Assembly (NCBI GenBank): GCA_029721435.1
Contig: CM056574.1
Span: 71,653,501 to 71,717,500 of the forward strand
Direction: 5' to 3'
Origin: Gymnothorax reevesii
Lineage: Eukaryota > Chordata > Actinopteri > Anguilliformes > Muraenidae
DNA length: 64,000 bases
This document shows, piece by piece, positions 48,338-60,000 of the stretch (its first letter is position 1; every line of letters begins with the position of its first letter). The notes under the pieces were generated by a model that saw only the letters and a program-made list of their open reading frames with translations, searched no databases and was not told the origin of the DNA. The position numbers and the translations under genes are program-made.

Positions 48338-51300
48338 TAGGGCCCGAGCACCGACCGGTGCCAGGGCCCGGAACGGGTCCTGGCACCGAAGGTGCGAGGA
48401 ACCTATTGTTTTTGATGGGATTTTTATTCTTCTTCTTCTTCTTCTTCTTTTTATTCTGCTGCGAGAACGCTTTTTTGAGGGCTTTGCCATGCACGAAAAC
48501 TCACAAAAATTTGCCGACACGTCAGTCGTCGTGAAAATTGCAAACTATTATTATTTTTGTGCTTGGACATGCCCCGGTGGCTCTATAGCGCCACCAAACA
48601 CGCGGCCATTTTGGAACGCACTTGCTCGGATTCTCACGAAATTTCATAGAGTCATAGTAGTCATCATAAATTTTTTTGTCAATTTTTTTGAAAATTTTTT
48701 GCCTCACAGGAAGTGAGCTATGAGCCATTTCCTGCGTTTTTTCAGATTTTACGAACACATTTTTGAGGGTTTTATCATACTCGAAAACTCACCAAACTTG
48801 GCTCATAGACTAGAAATATTACGTTCTTTGATTCAATATCTCATTTGGAAGTGGATATGACATTGTGGCTCTATAGCGCCCCCTAACGCATATTTGCATT
48901 TTTAAAGGCATCAGCATACTCGAAAACTCACAAAACTTTGCAAACATATTAAGCTAATCATACTTTGTACTTGAATATAGGATTTCCAGATAGATGTGGC
49001 AAAATTGCATTACAGCGCCACCTAGAAAATTTCAATGAAGCAGCCCTCGCAGTGTGTTTAACCTACATGTACGAAATTCGGTGGACATGTGTACTATGCC
49101 AAGACCTAAAAAAAAGTCACTTGGTGCCATGACCTAGACTCAACAGGAAGTCCGCCATTTTTAATTGAATTTGCAAATTTTTAAAATTTTTTGCCATTCA
49201 CAGGCGTCGTACTTTAACGAACTCCTCCTAGAGATTTTATCGTATCAACTTAAAATTTCGCAAATGACATCTAAAGACCTTGTCGATGTTAAATTGCGAA
49301 GCTTTTTTGGATTCATTTAACTTTGTACCCGTGGCGTTGCGGCGAATTTCGATGTTCCGCCATTAAAAAGGAAGCTGGTTTTACGCGCACATGCTTTGTG
49401 AGATATGCGCAAAACTTCACAGGCTTGATTAAATTGTCCCTTTAAGTATAAATATATGCTAATATTAGATCGGGAGTGGCCGGGTGGCTCCACAGCGCCC
49501 TCTAGATACATCCATGTTAAAATAAAAGTGCTTGAATGTTCATGAAATTAGGTGTGATCATTGCATTTGTCATTGCTGGCAATGACTAATTTTTTGAAAT
49601 TTTTTGGCCAAACAGGAAGTGAGTTATGAGCTATTTCCTGCGTTTTTCCAAATTTTACGAACGCACGTTTGAAAGCCTTTAAATACTCCAAAGCTTGCCA
49701 AACCTTGCACAAATTATAATTGTCTTATTCTCTTCACTGTTATTCATCAACTGGAGCCTAATGTGGCATAATGGCTCAAGAGCGCCCCCAATCAGATTTT
49801 TAAAAGAATTGCCTTTTTGAGGGTTTCAGCATGTTCGAAAACTCACAAAATTTTGTAAATATATTAAGACCCTCATTCATAATACTCTGATGAAAAGCTT
49901 ACATATTGGCATGGCAAAAATTTCATTATAGCGCCCCCTGTAAAATTTCAAATAAGCAGCCCTCGCAGCCTGGTAAACCTACATGAACAAAATTCGGTGG
50001 ACATGTGTACGATGCCAAGACCTAAAAAAAAGTCCCTTGGTGCCATGACCTAGACTCAACAGGAAGTCTGCCATTTTTAATTGAATTTGCAATTTTTTTT
50101 TATTTTTTGCCATTCACAGGCGTCGTACTTTAACGAACTCCTCCTAGAGATTTTAACCGATCAACTTAAAATTTTGCATATGACATCTAAAGACCTTGTC
50201 AATGTTAAATTGCGAAGCTTTTTTGGATTCATGAAACTTTGTATCCGTGGCGTCGCGGCGAATTTCGATGTTCCGCCATGAAACAGGAAGTTGGTTTTAT
50301 GCGCATATGCTTTGGGATATTTACGTGAAACTTTGTAGGCTTAATGATAGTCTAATTCCAAATATACCTATATGTTGATATTGGATTGGGTGTGGTCAGG
50401 TGGCTCCACACTTGATATGGCCATGTTGACATAAAAGTGCTTGAATGTTCATGAAATTTGGTCTGATCATTACATTTGTTTTTTTGGGCTATGCTTATTT
50501 TTTTGAAATTTTTCGGCCAAACAGGAAGTGAGCTATGAGCCATTTCCTGCGTTATTCCAAATTTTACGAACACAAGTTTGAAGGCTTTAGCATACTCGAA
50601 AACTTGCAAAACTTTTCACAAATTATATTTGTTTGATTGTCTTCAATTTGAGACAGAAATTGGCAGTAAATGTGGCATAATGGCTCTATAGCGCCCCCAA
50701 TAAGATTTTTAAAAGAATTGCCCATTTGAGGGTCTCAGCATGCTCAAAAACTCACAATATTTCGTACCTTTCTAAAAACCATCATTTCTATTACACTGAT
50801 AAAAAAATAAATATAGAGTTGGCAAAAATGGCATTATAGCGCCCCCTGGAAAATTTCAAATAAGCAGCCCTCGCATCGTGGTTGACCTGCATGGATGAAA
50901 TTCGGTGGACATGTGGAATTACCGATACCTAAAAAAACTCTTTTGGTGCCATGACCTAGACTCAACAGGAAGTCCGCCATTTTTAATTGAAATTGCACAT
51001 TTTTTGGATTTTTCGCCATTCACAGGTGTCGTACTTTAACGAACTCCTCCTAGAGATTTTATCCGATCAACTTAAAATTTGGCAAGTAATATTTAAAGAC
51101 CTTGCTGTGTTTAAATTGCAAAGCTTTTTTGGATTGATGCAACGGTGCATCCATGGCGTCGTGGCGAATTTTGATGTCCCGCCATGAAACAGGAAATTGC
51201 TTTTACTCCCACATACTTCGTTCGATTTGCCTGAAACTTTCCAAGCTTGATAATATTGTCCTCCAAAGTATAAATATATGCTAATATTAGATAGGGAGTG

Positions 51301-54300
51301 GCCAGGTGGCTCCACAGCTCCCTCTAGATACGGGCATGTTAAGTTAAAAGTGCATGAATGTTCATGAAATTTGGGGGGATCATTGCATTAGTCATTCTGG
51401 GCAATGGTTAATTTTTTGAAATTTATTGCATAAACAGGAAGTGAGCTATGAGCTATTTCCTGCGTTTTTTCAGATTTTACGAACACATTTTTGAGGGCCT
51501 TATCATACTCGAAAAGACACCAAACTTCTCTCATAGACTTAAAATATTAAGTTCCTTGATTCGATATCTCATTTGGCACTATGTGTGACATGGTAGCTCT
51601 ATAGCGCCCCCTAATACATAATTGCATTTTTGAGGGCCTCAGCATGCTCGAAAACTCACGTTACTTTGCACATCTATTAAGCTGGTCATACTGTTTACTA
51701 GGATATAGAGATTACTGATGAGCGTGGCAAAATTGCATTACAGCGCCACCTAGAAAATTTAAATGAAGCAGCCCTCGCAGCATGTTTAACATACATGTAC
51801 AAAATTCGGTGGACATGTGTACTATGCTAAGACCTAAAAAAAAGTCTCTTGATGCCATGACCTAGACTCAACAGAAAGTCCGCCATTTTTAATTGAATTT
51901 GCAAATTTTTTTTTATTTTTTGCCATTCACAGGCGTCGTACTTTAACGAACTCCTCCTAGAGATGTTACCCGATCAACTTAAAATTTCGCATATGGCATC
52001 TAAAGACCTTGTCGATGTTAAATTGCGAAGCTTTTTTGGATTCATTGAACTTTGTATCCTTGCATCGCGGCAAATTTCAATGTTCCGCCATGAAACAGGA
52101 AGTTGGTTTTCCGCGCACATGCTTTGTGAGATTTGCGCAAAACTTTACAGGCTTCATAAGAGTCTACTTCCAAGTAGAACTATATGTTGATATTAGATTG
52201 GGTGTGGTCAGGTGGCTCCACAGCGCCCTCTTGACACAACCATGTTGAGATAAAAGTGCTTGAATGTTCATGAAACTTGGTTTGATCATTGCATTTGTCA
52301 TGTCAGGTTATGGTATTTTTTTTGGAATTTTTTGGCCAAACAGGAAGTGAGCTATGAGCCATTTCCTGCGTTTCTCCAAATTTTATTAACACATATTTGG
52401 AAGCCTAAGAATACTCGAAATCTTGCAAAAAGTTGCACAAATTATAACTGTCTTATTATCTTCAATCTTCTACATCAATTTGCACTAAATTTGGCACCAT
52501 GGCTCTATAGCGCCCCCAAACAGATTTTAAAAAGAATTGCTCTTTTGAGGGTCTCAGCATGTTCAAACACTCACAAAATTTTGTAAATGTATAAAAATCA
52601 GCATTTGTATTACTCTGATAAAAAGCTCATATATGGGCTTGGCAAAATTGTCATAATAGCGCCCCCTGGATAATTTCAAATAAGCAGCCCTCGCAGCGTG
52701 TTTAACCTACATGTACAAAATTCGGTGGACATGTGTACTATGCCAAGACCTAAAAAAAAGTTACTTGGTGCCATGACCTAGACTCAACAGGAAGTCCGCC
52801 ATTTTTAATTGAATTTGCAACTTTTTTTAATTTTTTGCCATTCACAGGCTTCGTACTTTAACGAACTCCTCCTAGAGATTTTATCCGATCAACTTAAAAT
52901 TTGGCACAGGCCATCTAAAGACCTTCTCCATGTTAAATTGCGAAGCTTTTTTGGATTCATCGAAAATTGTGTCCGTGGCGTTGCGGCAAATTTCGATGTT
53001 CCGCCATGAAAATGAAAGTTGATTTTATGAGCACATGCATTGTGAGATTTGCGTGAAACTTTACAGGCTTAATAGTAGTCTACTTCCAAATATAACTATA
53101 TGTTGATATTGGATTGGGTGTGGTCAAGTGGCTCCACAGTGCCCTCTTGACACGGCCATGTTGATATAAAAGTGCTTGAATGTTCATGAAATTGGTCTGA
53201 TCATTGCATTGGTATTTTTGGGCTATGCTTATTTTTTTGAAATTTTTCGGCCAAACAGGAAGTGCGCTATGAGCCATTTCTTGCGTTATTCCAAATTTTA
53301 TGAACACACATTTGAAGGCCTTAGCATACTTGAAAACTTGCAAAACTTTGCAAAAATAATATTTGTCCGATTTTCTTCAATTTGAGAAAATAATTGGCAG
53401 TAAATGAGGCATTATGGCTCTATAGTGCCCCCAATCAAATTTTTTAAATTATTGCCTTTTTGAGGGTCTCAGCATGCTCAAAAACTCACAAAATTTTGTA
53501 CAATTCTAAAGACCATCATTGCAATTACACTGAAAAAAAATTTACATATAGGCGTGGCAAAAATGGCATTATAGCGCCCCCTGGAAAAATTCAAAAAAGC
53601 AGCCCTCGCACCGTGGTTGACCTGCATATATGAACTTCGGTGGACATGTGGAATATCCTGAGACCGAAAAAAAAGTCTCTTGGTGCCATGACCTAGACCC
53701 AACAGGAAGTCCGCCATTTTTAATTGAAATTGCAACTTTTTTAGATTTTTCGCCATTCACAGGTGTCGTACTTTAACGAACTCCTCCGAGAGATTTTATC
53801 CGATCAACTTAATATTTGGCAAATAATATCTAAAAACATTGCTGATGTTAAATTGTGAAGCTATTTTGATTTCATCGAACGATGTAACCGTGGCGTCGCG
53901 GCGAATTTTGATGTCCCGCCATGAAACAGGAAGTTGCTTTTATTCCCACATACTTTGTGCGATTTGCCTGAAACTTCCTTTGCTTGATAAAATTGTCCTC
54001 CGAAGTATAAACATATGCTAATATTGGATCAGGAGGTGCTAGGTGGCTCCACAGCGCCCTCTAGATATGGTCATGTTAAGATAAAAGTGTTTGAATGTTC
54101 ATGAAATTTGGTGTGATCATTGCATTCGTCATTCCGGGTAATGCTTAATTTTTTTAAATTTTTTGGTCAAACAGAAAGTGAGCTATGAGCTATTTCCTGC
54201 GTTCTTCCAAATTTTTTTGAACACACGTTTTAAGGCCTTAGAATGCGTCAAAACTTGCAAAACCTAGCACAAATTATAAATGTCTTATTTTCTTTAATAT

Positions 54301-54652
54301 CATCCATCAATTGGCACTAAATGAGGCAAAATGGCTCTATAGCGCCCCCAATCAAATTTATAGAAGAATTGCTCTTTTGAAGGTCTAAACATGCTGGAAA
54401 AATTACAAAAATCGACACACTCATGGAGCTCGGTATTACGATTACTATGTTGTAGATTTTGCGCACACACATGTCAAAATGATATCATTGCGCCCTCCAG
54501 AAAATTTTTGCACTCCCCTCAGGAAAACACAATGTCCGCGGTCCAACAGTGTCCAATGGCTGTGAATGGACACTTGCACCCATCAGGATCTTGCTGCCTC
54601 CCCAACGTGCACGAGGGGGACGAGGGCCCTTTCAACGCTGCTTGCAGCTTTA
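48338..54652. mobile_element. 6.3-kb element with internal 0.91-kb tandem repeats, inserted in the gypsy 5' LTR
   Basis: The uninterrupted left LTR reads CAGCTTTATATTAGC. Here CAGCTTTAT is followed by TAGGGCCCGAGCACCG, and 6.3 kb later GCTTGCAGCTTTA is followed by ATATTAGC, so the block is a clean insertion with at most a 2-bp AT duplication. The start (GGGCCCGAGCACCG ... GGTGCGAGGA, then a CTT run) and the end (GGGCCC ... GCTGCTTGCAGCTTTA) resemble a repeat widespread in fish genomes as I remember it; I do not assign a superfamily. Nearly all of it is tandem repeat. No gene is seen. Confidence 0.75.
48460..54400 (+). repeat. About seven tandem copies of a 0.91-kb repeat
   Basis: The word AGGAAGTGAGCTATGAGC (or close) recurs near 48709, 49614, 50523, 51435, 52341, 53258 and 54174, a period of 902-916 bp. 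ATTCACAGG[C/T]GTCGTACTTTAACG recurs near 49196, 50113, 51018, 51925, 52840 and 53755 with the same period. Each copy also has TGGCTCTATAGCGCCCCC and AGCAGCCCTCGCA words. A frame of about 66 codons stays open in three copies (50081, 50987, 52809) but lacks an ATG start and is broken in the others, so I do not call it coding. Confidence 0.88.
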
Positions 54653-55206
54653 ATATTAGCATTTGTGCTCGTAACAATAACGTTGCCCAGCAGGCTCCCT
54701 CCTTCCGCTAGGGTACCCGAACAGCCCTTTCCACACTAAATGTCGAAAAAAATTAAAACGTACCTTTGCCGACTAAACCGCTACACCAAGGGAACGATAC
54801 ACCCGGCAACTACACACTGCCAGCAACCACCACGGCTAGCGAACCACTTCTTCCCCACTCGCTGTAACATATAACACGGTCACAGCCCCGCAATCAGGAA
54901 GACGGCTCAATATGATCCCGCCGGTATCCACTCAATACACCCTGCCCGAACCGAAGGAAGAGTCGCTTGCTGCGCTTAAAACTCCCAGAAAACTGAAGTG
55001 AGAAAAAAATAACCATTCGACACTTACCGCGCAGCAAAAGAAGAACTGCTACACTCCAAACACTAACAGCAATGAACGGCTACCGGAAAAAGGACCCAAG
55101 GTGCCTTTAGCGACACCTGTCTAATTAGCGACCAATCCCAGCCCATGACGCAACTCAGACGGAGGCAAGGCCAACAGCTCCCTACACAATCAGTCCCCCG
55201 GCTACA
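54653..55206 (-). repeat. Gypsy 5' LTR, second part
   Basis: Continues the right LTR after the insertion and ends GGCTACA, followed by the TTAG duplication. It contains the segment of about 140 bp (about 55040-55170) missing from the left LTR, so this copy shows the fuller LTR form. Confidence 0.9.
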
Positions 55207-56299
55207 TTAGTTTCCCTTATGATGAAATGTTTAGGCAAGTGAATAAAAAAATCTATAAAAATGTTAAATTCACAAGCCTAAGTAGGCAACTCTTCACGAA
55301 AAGAACCACTGTGGATTTTCCTCGTTAAATTTTGTCACATTCTAAGCAAGGTCGTCAAACCTCCGCGTAATAACTGTTTAATTGATAAAGATTGAAATGC
55401 GCTCTTTTTTGCGTTCAACTGGTGCGTTCTCGTCTTAACGAGGACAATTAGCTACACCTGAGAGGGGAGGGTTAAAGTGTCTTTTACCAGGGAAATTGAC
55501 AGAAAACAGATCAATATTAAGCTGTTGAAATACATGTTTATCGCCCTCCTTGTTCTCTGTCCACCAACCACCACTGCGCATACGTTGTACTTTTATTAAA
55601 AGTATTATACTTTTCGATAGAAAAACTGCTCTGGCACTCCCGTGCTACCTTTTCGGCTCATCAGGCGATCCAACCTGTGCTTCATGGTCGATTGAATTAG
55701 GCCTATCCAAATTGAATAAAAGACAGAGATTTGAAATGCACAAAATTGCGCGTCCAAAAAAATGATTATCGTTTTGTCTGAACGAGGTGAACAAGCAACA
55801 CTTGATAGTGCGGAGAGTTTTCGGATTGAAGGCGTATTTCATTAGAAAAAAAAAATGATCGCGATCGAATCAGAACTAATAATTGTTTTGAACAAATGCT
55901 TAGTGCCCGCGCAATTTCAAGTTCTGGCTACGCTACTGGTCCATGGGAGCTTCAATGAAATACCCAGGGCGCTAATGCCAGTCTGTGCCGGGAGCTCGCT
56001 ATGGGAGACCTGCCCTCGTTTGTGAATTTTTCTCGTTTTTTCTCGGCACAGTTCCGACCAGCCAAGTAGTTTGCAACCCCGGGACCAGCTGAATTCGCTA
56101 CGAGCTGATTGGCTGCTGAGACGATTTTGTGCTTTACGTTCTAAAACCAGCTTCTTGCGATTTGACAAGCTGAATCGCTGGCGACGCCATCAGCCGGCTT
56201 GCAACGAGCTGAGACGGCCAGTTCACACAGCTGCGACTCCTCCCTGCAACGTTCTAAAACGGTCTCGTCTCGTCACGAATCTTTGGTCTGAACTGGGCT

Positions 56300-57005
56300 T
56301 AAGACTACAATCTGGCTCTCTTGAGACTAAAACTTCCTTACTGCTTTCCAATCTTCTTTTCTTTTTTGCTGTCATTCCTTCTTTCTTTTTCCCTCCTATT
56401 TCTAGCTTTCATTCCTTCTTCCTTTCTTCGTTCTTTCTTTCCTAATTTACTTCCTTCCCTCCTGCCTTTTATCCTTCCTTCCATTCTTCCTCCCTACCAA
56501 TTTTCTTTCCTTCCTTCCTTAGTTTGCCTTTCCTTCCATCATGCCATCTTTCTTTCCTTCATACCTACTTTCTTTCCTATCTTTCTTCCTTTCTTCTTTC
56601 TGCTTTCCTCTCTCTTTCCTTCCCTCTTTCTTTCTTTCCTTTTTCTTTCTTTCCTTCTGTCTTTCCCTCTTTCTTTCATTTGTTATTCCTTAATTCCTCC
56701 CCTTCATTCCTCCCCTCCTTCTATCTTTACTTCCAACCTTCCTCATCCCTTCTTTCTTTCCTTTCTTCCTTCCTTTCCTTCCTCCCTTCTTCCCCTCATT
56801 CGTCTGTTTCTTTCCATCCCTCCTCTCCTCCTTTCTTCGTGCTTTCCGGCCTACCTTTGCTTTTTTTTTTCCTACCTTCCTTCTTTCCTTACTTCCCTCA
56901 TTAGTTCCTTCTTTCCTTCCTTTCTTGTTATTATTCCAAATTCTTTCATAATCCCACGGTTCGCTACTTCACCCAGTCTTCATCCGATCCCCAAACATTA
57001 CACAT
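56300..57005 (+). repeat. Unit G leader remainder, polypyrimidine tract and junction
   Basis: It resumes with TAA (the duplicated target) and GACTACAATCTGG. The C/T tract runs 56336-56929 and carries more CTTT and CTCC variation than in A-D. The junction to the array is recognisable but diverged (CCCACGGTTCGCTACTTC). The long C/T open frame at 56321-57016 is low-complexity. Confidence 0.85.
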
Positions 57006-60000
57006 CAAAGTCCTAGAAGCGACCAGAACATAGCAATTGCCTAGCAACGCTCTAGCAACCACCAAGAACACCATTGCAACCGCCTAAAAACGCCCTAGAA
57101 CCACTCAGAACACCATAGCAACTGCGTAGCAATGCCCTAGCAACCACCCAGAACACCATAGCAACCAACTAGCAACGGCCTAGCATTAACCCAGAACACC
57201 AAAGCAACCACCTGGCAACGTCCTAGCAACCACCCAGAACACCATAACAACCGCCTAGCAACCGCCTAGCAACCACCCAGAACACAATAGCGACCGCCTA
57301 GCAACCACCCAGAAAACCAGAGCAACTGCTTGGCAACGCCCTAGCAACCACTAAGAACACCATAGCAACCACCTAGCAACTCCTGAGCAACCACCCAGAA
57401 CACTATAGCAACCGCCTAGCAACGCCCTAGCAACCACCTAGAACACCATAGCAACTGCTTAGCAACGCTCTAGCAACCACCAAGAACAGCATAGCAACCA
57501 CCTAGCAACGGCCTAGCAACCACCCAGAACACCATAGCAACCACCTAGCAACTCCTTAGCAACCACCCAGAAGACTATAACAACCACCTAACAATGCTCT
57601 AACAATCACTCAGAACACCAAAGCAACTGCCTAGCAACGCCCTTGCAACCACCCAGAACACCATAGCAACCGCCTAGCAAAGACCTAGCAACCACCCAGA
57701 ACACCATTGCAACTGCCTAGCAACGCCCTAGCTACCACCCAGAACACCAAAACAACCGCCTAGCAACGCCCTAGAAACCACCAAGAACACCATAGCAACC
57801 GCCAAGCAACCACCCAGAACACCATAGCAACTGCCTAGCAACACCGTAGCAACCACCAAGAACACCATAGCAACTGCCTAGCAACGCCCTAGCAACTACC
57901 AAGAACACTATAGCAACCGCCTAGCAACCACCCAGAACACCATAGCAAGTGCCTAGCAGCGCCCTTGCAACCACCCAGAACACCATAGAAAATGGATAGC
58001 AACGCCCTAGCAACCACCCAGAACACCAAAGCAACTGCCTAGCGACGCCCTAACAACCACCCAGAACACCATAGCAACCGCCCAGCAACGCCCAAGCAAC
58101 CACCTAGAACACGATAGCAACCGCCTAGCAACGCCCTAGCAACCACCAAGAACACCAGAGCCGCCCAACAACCACCCAGAACACCATGGCAACTGCCTAG
58201 CAATGTCCTAGCAACCACCCGAAGCAGCATAGCAACTGCCAAGCAACGCCCTAGCAACCACCCAAAACACCATAGAAACTGCTAAGCAAGGCCCAAGCAA
58301 CCACCCAGAACACCATAGCAATTGCCTAGCAACGCCCTAGCAACCACTCAGAACACCATAGTAACTGCCTGGCAACGCACAAGCAACCACCCCGAACACC
58401 ATAGCAACCACCTAGAAACTCCTTAGCAACCACCCAGAACACCATAGCAACCGCCTAGCAACCACCCAGAAAACCATATTAATTGCCTAGCAACGCCCAA
58501 GCAACCACTCAGAACACCACAGTAACTGCCTGGCAACGCCCTAGCAACCACCCCGAACACCATAGCAACCACCTAGCAACTCCTTAGCAACCACCCAGAA
58601 CACTATAGCAACCACCTAACAAAGCTCTAACAATCACTCAAAACACCATAGCAACTGCCTAACAACGCCTTTGCAACCACCCAAAACACCATATCAACCG
58701 CCTAGCAAAGCCCTAGCAACCACCCAGAACACCATAGCAACTGCTTAGCAACGCCCTAGCAACCACCCAGAACACCATAGCAACCGCCTAGCAAACACCC
58801 AGAACACAATAGCAACTGCCTAGCAACACCCTAGCTATCACCCAGAACACAAAAGCAACCGCCTAGCAACGCCCTAGAGACCACCAAAAACACCACAGCA
58901 ACCGCCTAGCAACCACCCAGAACACCATAGCAACCGCCTAGCAACGGCCTAGCAACCACCCAGAACACCATAGCAACCGCCTAGCAACCACCCAGAAAAC
59001 CAGAGCAACTGCCTAGCAACGCCCTAGCAACCACTCAGAACACCATAGCAATTGCCTAGCAACGCCCTAGCAACCACCCCGAATACCATAGCAACCACCT
59101 AGCAACTCCTTAGCAACCACCCAGAACACTATAGCAACTATCTAACAATGCTCTAACAATCACTCAGAACACCATAGCAACTGCCTAGCAATGCCCTTGC
59201 AACCACCCAGAACACGATAGCAACTATCTAACAATGCTCTAACAATCACTCAGAACACCATAGCAACTGCCTAGCAATGCCCTTGCAACCACCCAGAACA
59301 CCATAGCAACCGCCTAGTAACGCCGTAGCAACCACCCAGAACACCATAGCAACTGCTTAGCAACGCTCTAGCAACCACCCAGAACACCATAGCAACCACC
59401 TAGCAACGGCCTAGCAACCACCCAGAACACCATAGCAACCACCTGGCAACACCCTAGCCACCACCCAGAACACCATAACAACCGCCAAGCACCGGCCTAG
59501 CCACCACCCAGAACACCATAGCAACCGCCTAGCAACCACCCAGAAAACCATAGCAACTGCCTAACAAGGCCCTTGCAACCACTCAGAACACCATAGCAAC
59601 TGCCTAGCAACAACCTAGCAACCACCCCGAACACCATAGCAACCACCAAGCAACTCCTTAGCAATCACCCAAAACACTATAGCAACCACCTAACAATGCT
59701 CTAACAATCACTCAGAACACCATTGCAACTGCCTTGCAACGCCCTGGGAACAACCCAGAACACCATGGCAACCGCCTAGCAACGCCCTAGCAACCACCCA
59801 GAACACCATAGCAACTGCCTAGCAATGCCCTAGCAGCCACCCTGAACACCATAGCAACCGCCTAGCAATGCCCTAGCAACCACCAAGAACACCATAGCAA
59901 CCACCTAGCAACCACCCAGAACACCAAAGCAACTGCATAACAACGCCCTAGAAACCACCCAGAACACCATAGAAATTGCATAGCAAGGCACAAGCAACCA

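Larger units (their letters stand above)
32587..55206 (-). mobile_element. Ty3/gypsy LTR retrotransposon, complete outline, decayed
   Basis: The element lies on the minus strand. Its 5' LTR is at the right (47453-55206, with an insert) and its 3' LTR at the left (32587-42036, with an insert). Both LTRs have TG...CA ends, and TTAG flanks both sides (32583-32586 and 55207-55210) as a 4-bp duplication. The internal region 42037-47452 (5.4 kb) has a primer-binding site, gag, then pol in the order protease, reverse transcriptase, RNase H, integrase (Ty3/gypsy order), and a polypurine tract. There is no envelope frame. Seven stops, at least two frameshifts and a changed protease active site make it non-functional. 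Confidence 0.92.
32482..55576. mobile_element. hAT-type element 4, third shell of the nest
   Basis: The left end is CAGTGGCGGGTGGTGGATGG, and the right end in reverse is CAGTGGTGGTTGGTGGACAG. The flanks CTCATATG (32474-32481) and CGCATACG (55577-55584) agree at 6 of 8 bases. Its own DNA is about 470 bp, at 32482-32586 and 55207-55576. It is the direct target of the gypsy insertion. The call rests on the paired ends and the imperfect duplication, so it is less certain than the outer shells. Confidence 0.6.
32084..55938. mobile_element. hAT-type element 3, second shell of the nest
   Basis: The left end is CAGAGGCGTAGCCAGAAC, and the right end in reverse is CAGTAGCGTAGCCAGAAC. The flanks TTCCATCG (32076-32083) and GTCCATGG (55939-55946) agree at 6 of 8 bases, fitting an old 8-bp hAT duplication. 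Further inside, the words GGACGCGCAATTTTGTGC (about 32211) and their complement (about 55743) form a second inverted pair. Its own DNA is about 750 bp, at 32084-32481 and 55585-55938. No coding capacity remains. Confidence 0.68.
30659..56299. mobile_element. PIF/Harbinger-type TIR element, outermost shell of the nest
   Basis: The inverted ends AGCCCAGTTCAGACC and GGTCTGAACTGGGCT extend to about 37 bp with one or two differences. The 3-bp duplication TAA flanks it (30656-30658 and 56300-56302), and the uninterrupted leader in other units reads GCTGTAAGAC, so the target site is directly confirmed. A 3-bp TWA duplication is the mark of PIF/Harbinger, which is the basis of the superfamily call. 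Its own DNA is 30659-32083 and 55939-56299, about 1.8 kb, with no recognisable transposase; open frames such as 31613-31861 and 31692-32081 match nothing I know. Confidence 0.75.

Noticed and set aside
50081..53009. 66-codon frames starting MNLQ in three copies of the 0.91-kb repeat
   Set aside because: They begin with TTG, not ATG, are missing or broken in the other copies, and match no family that I know.
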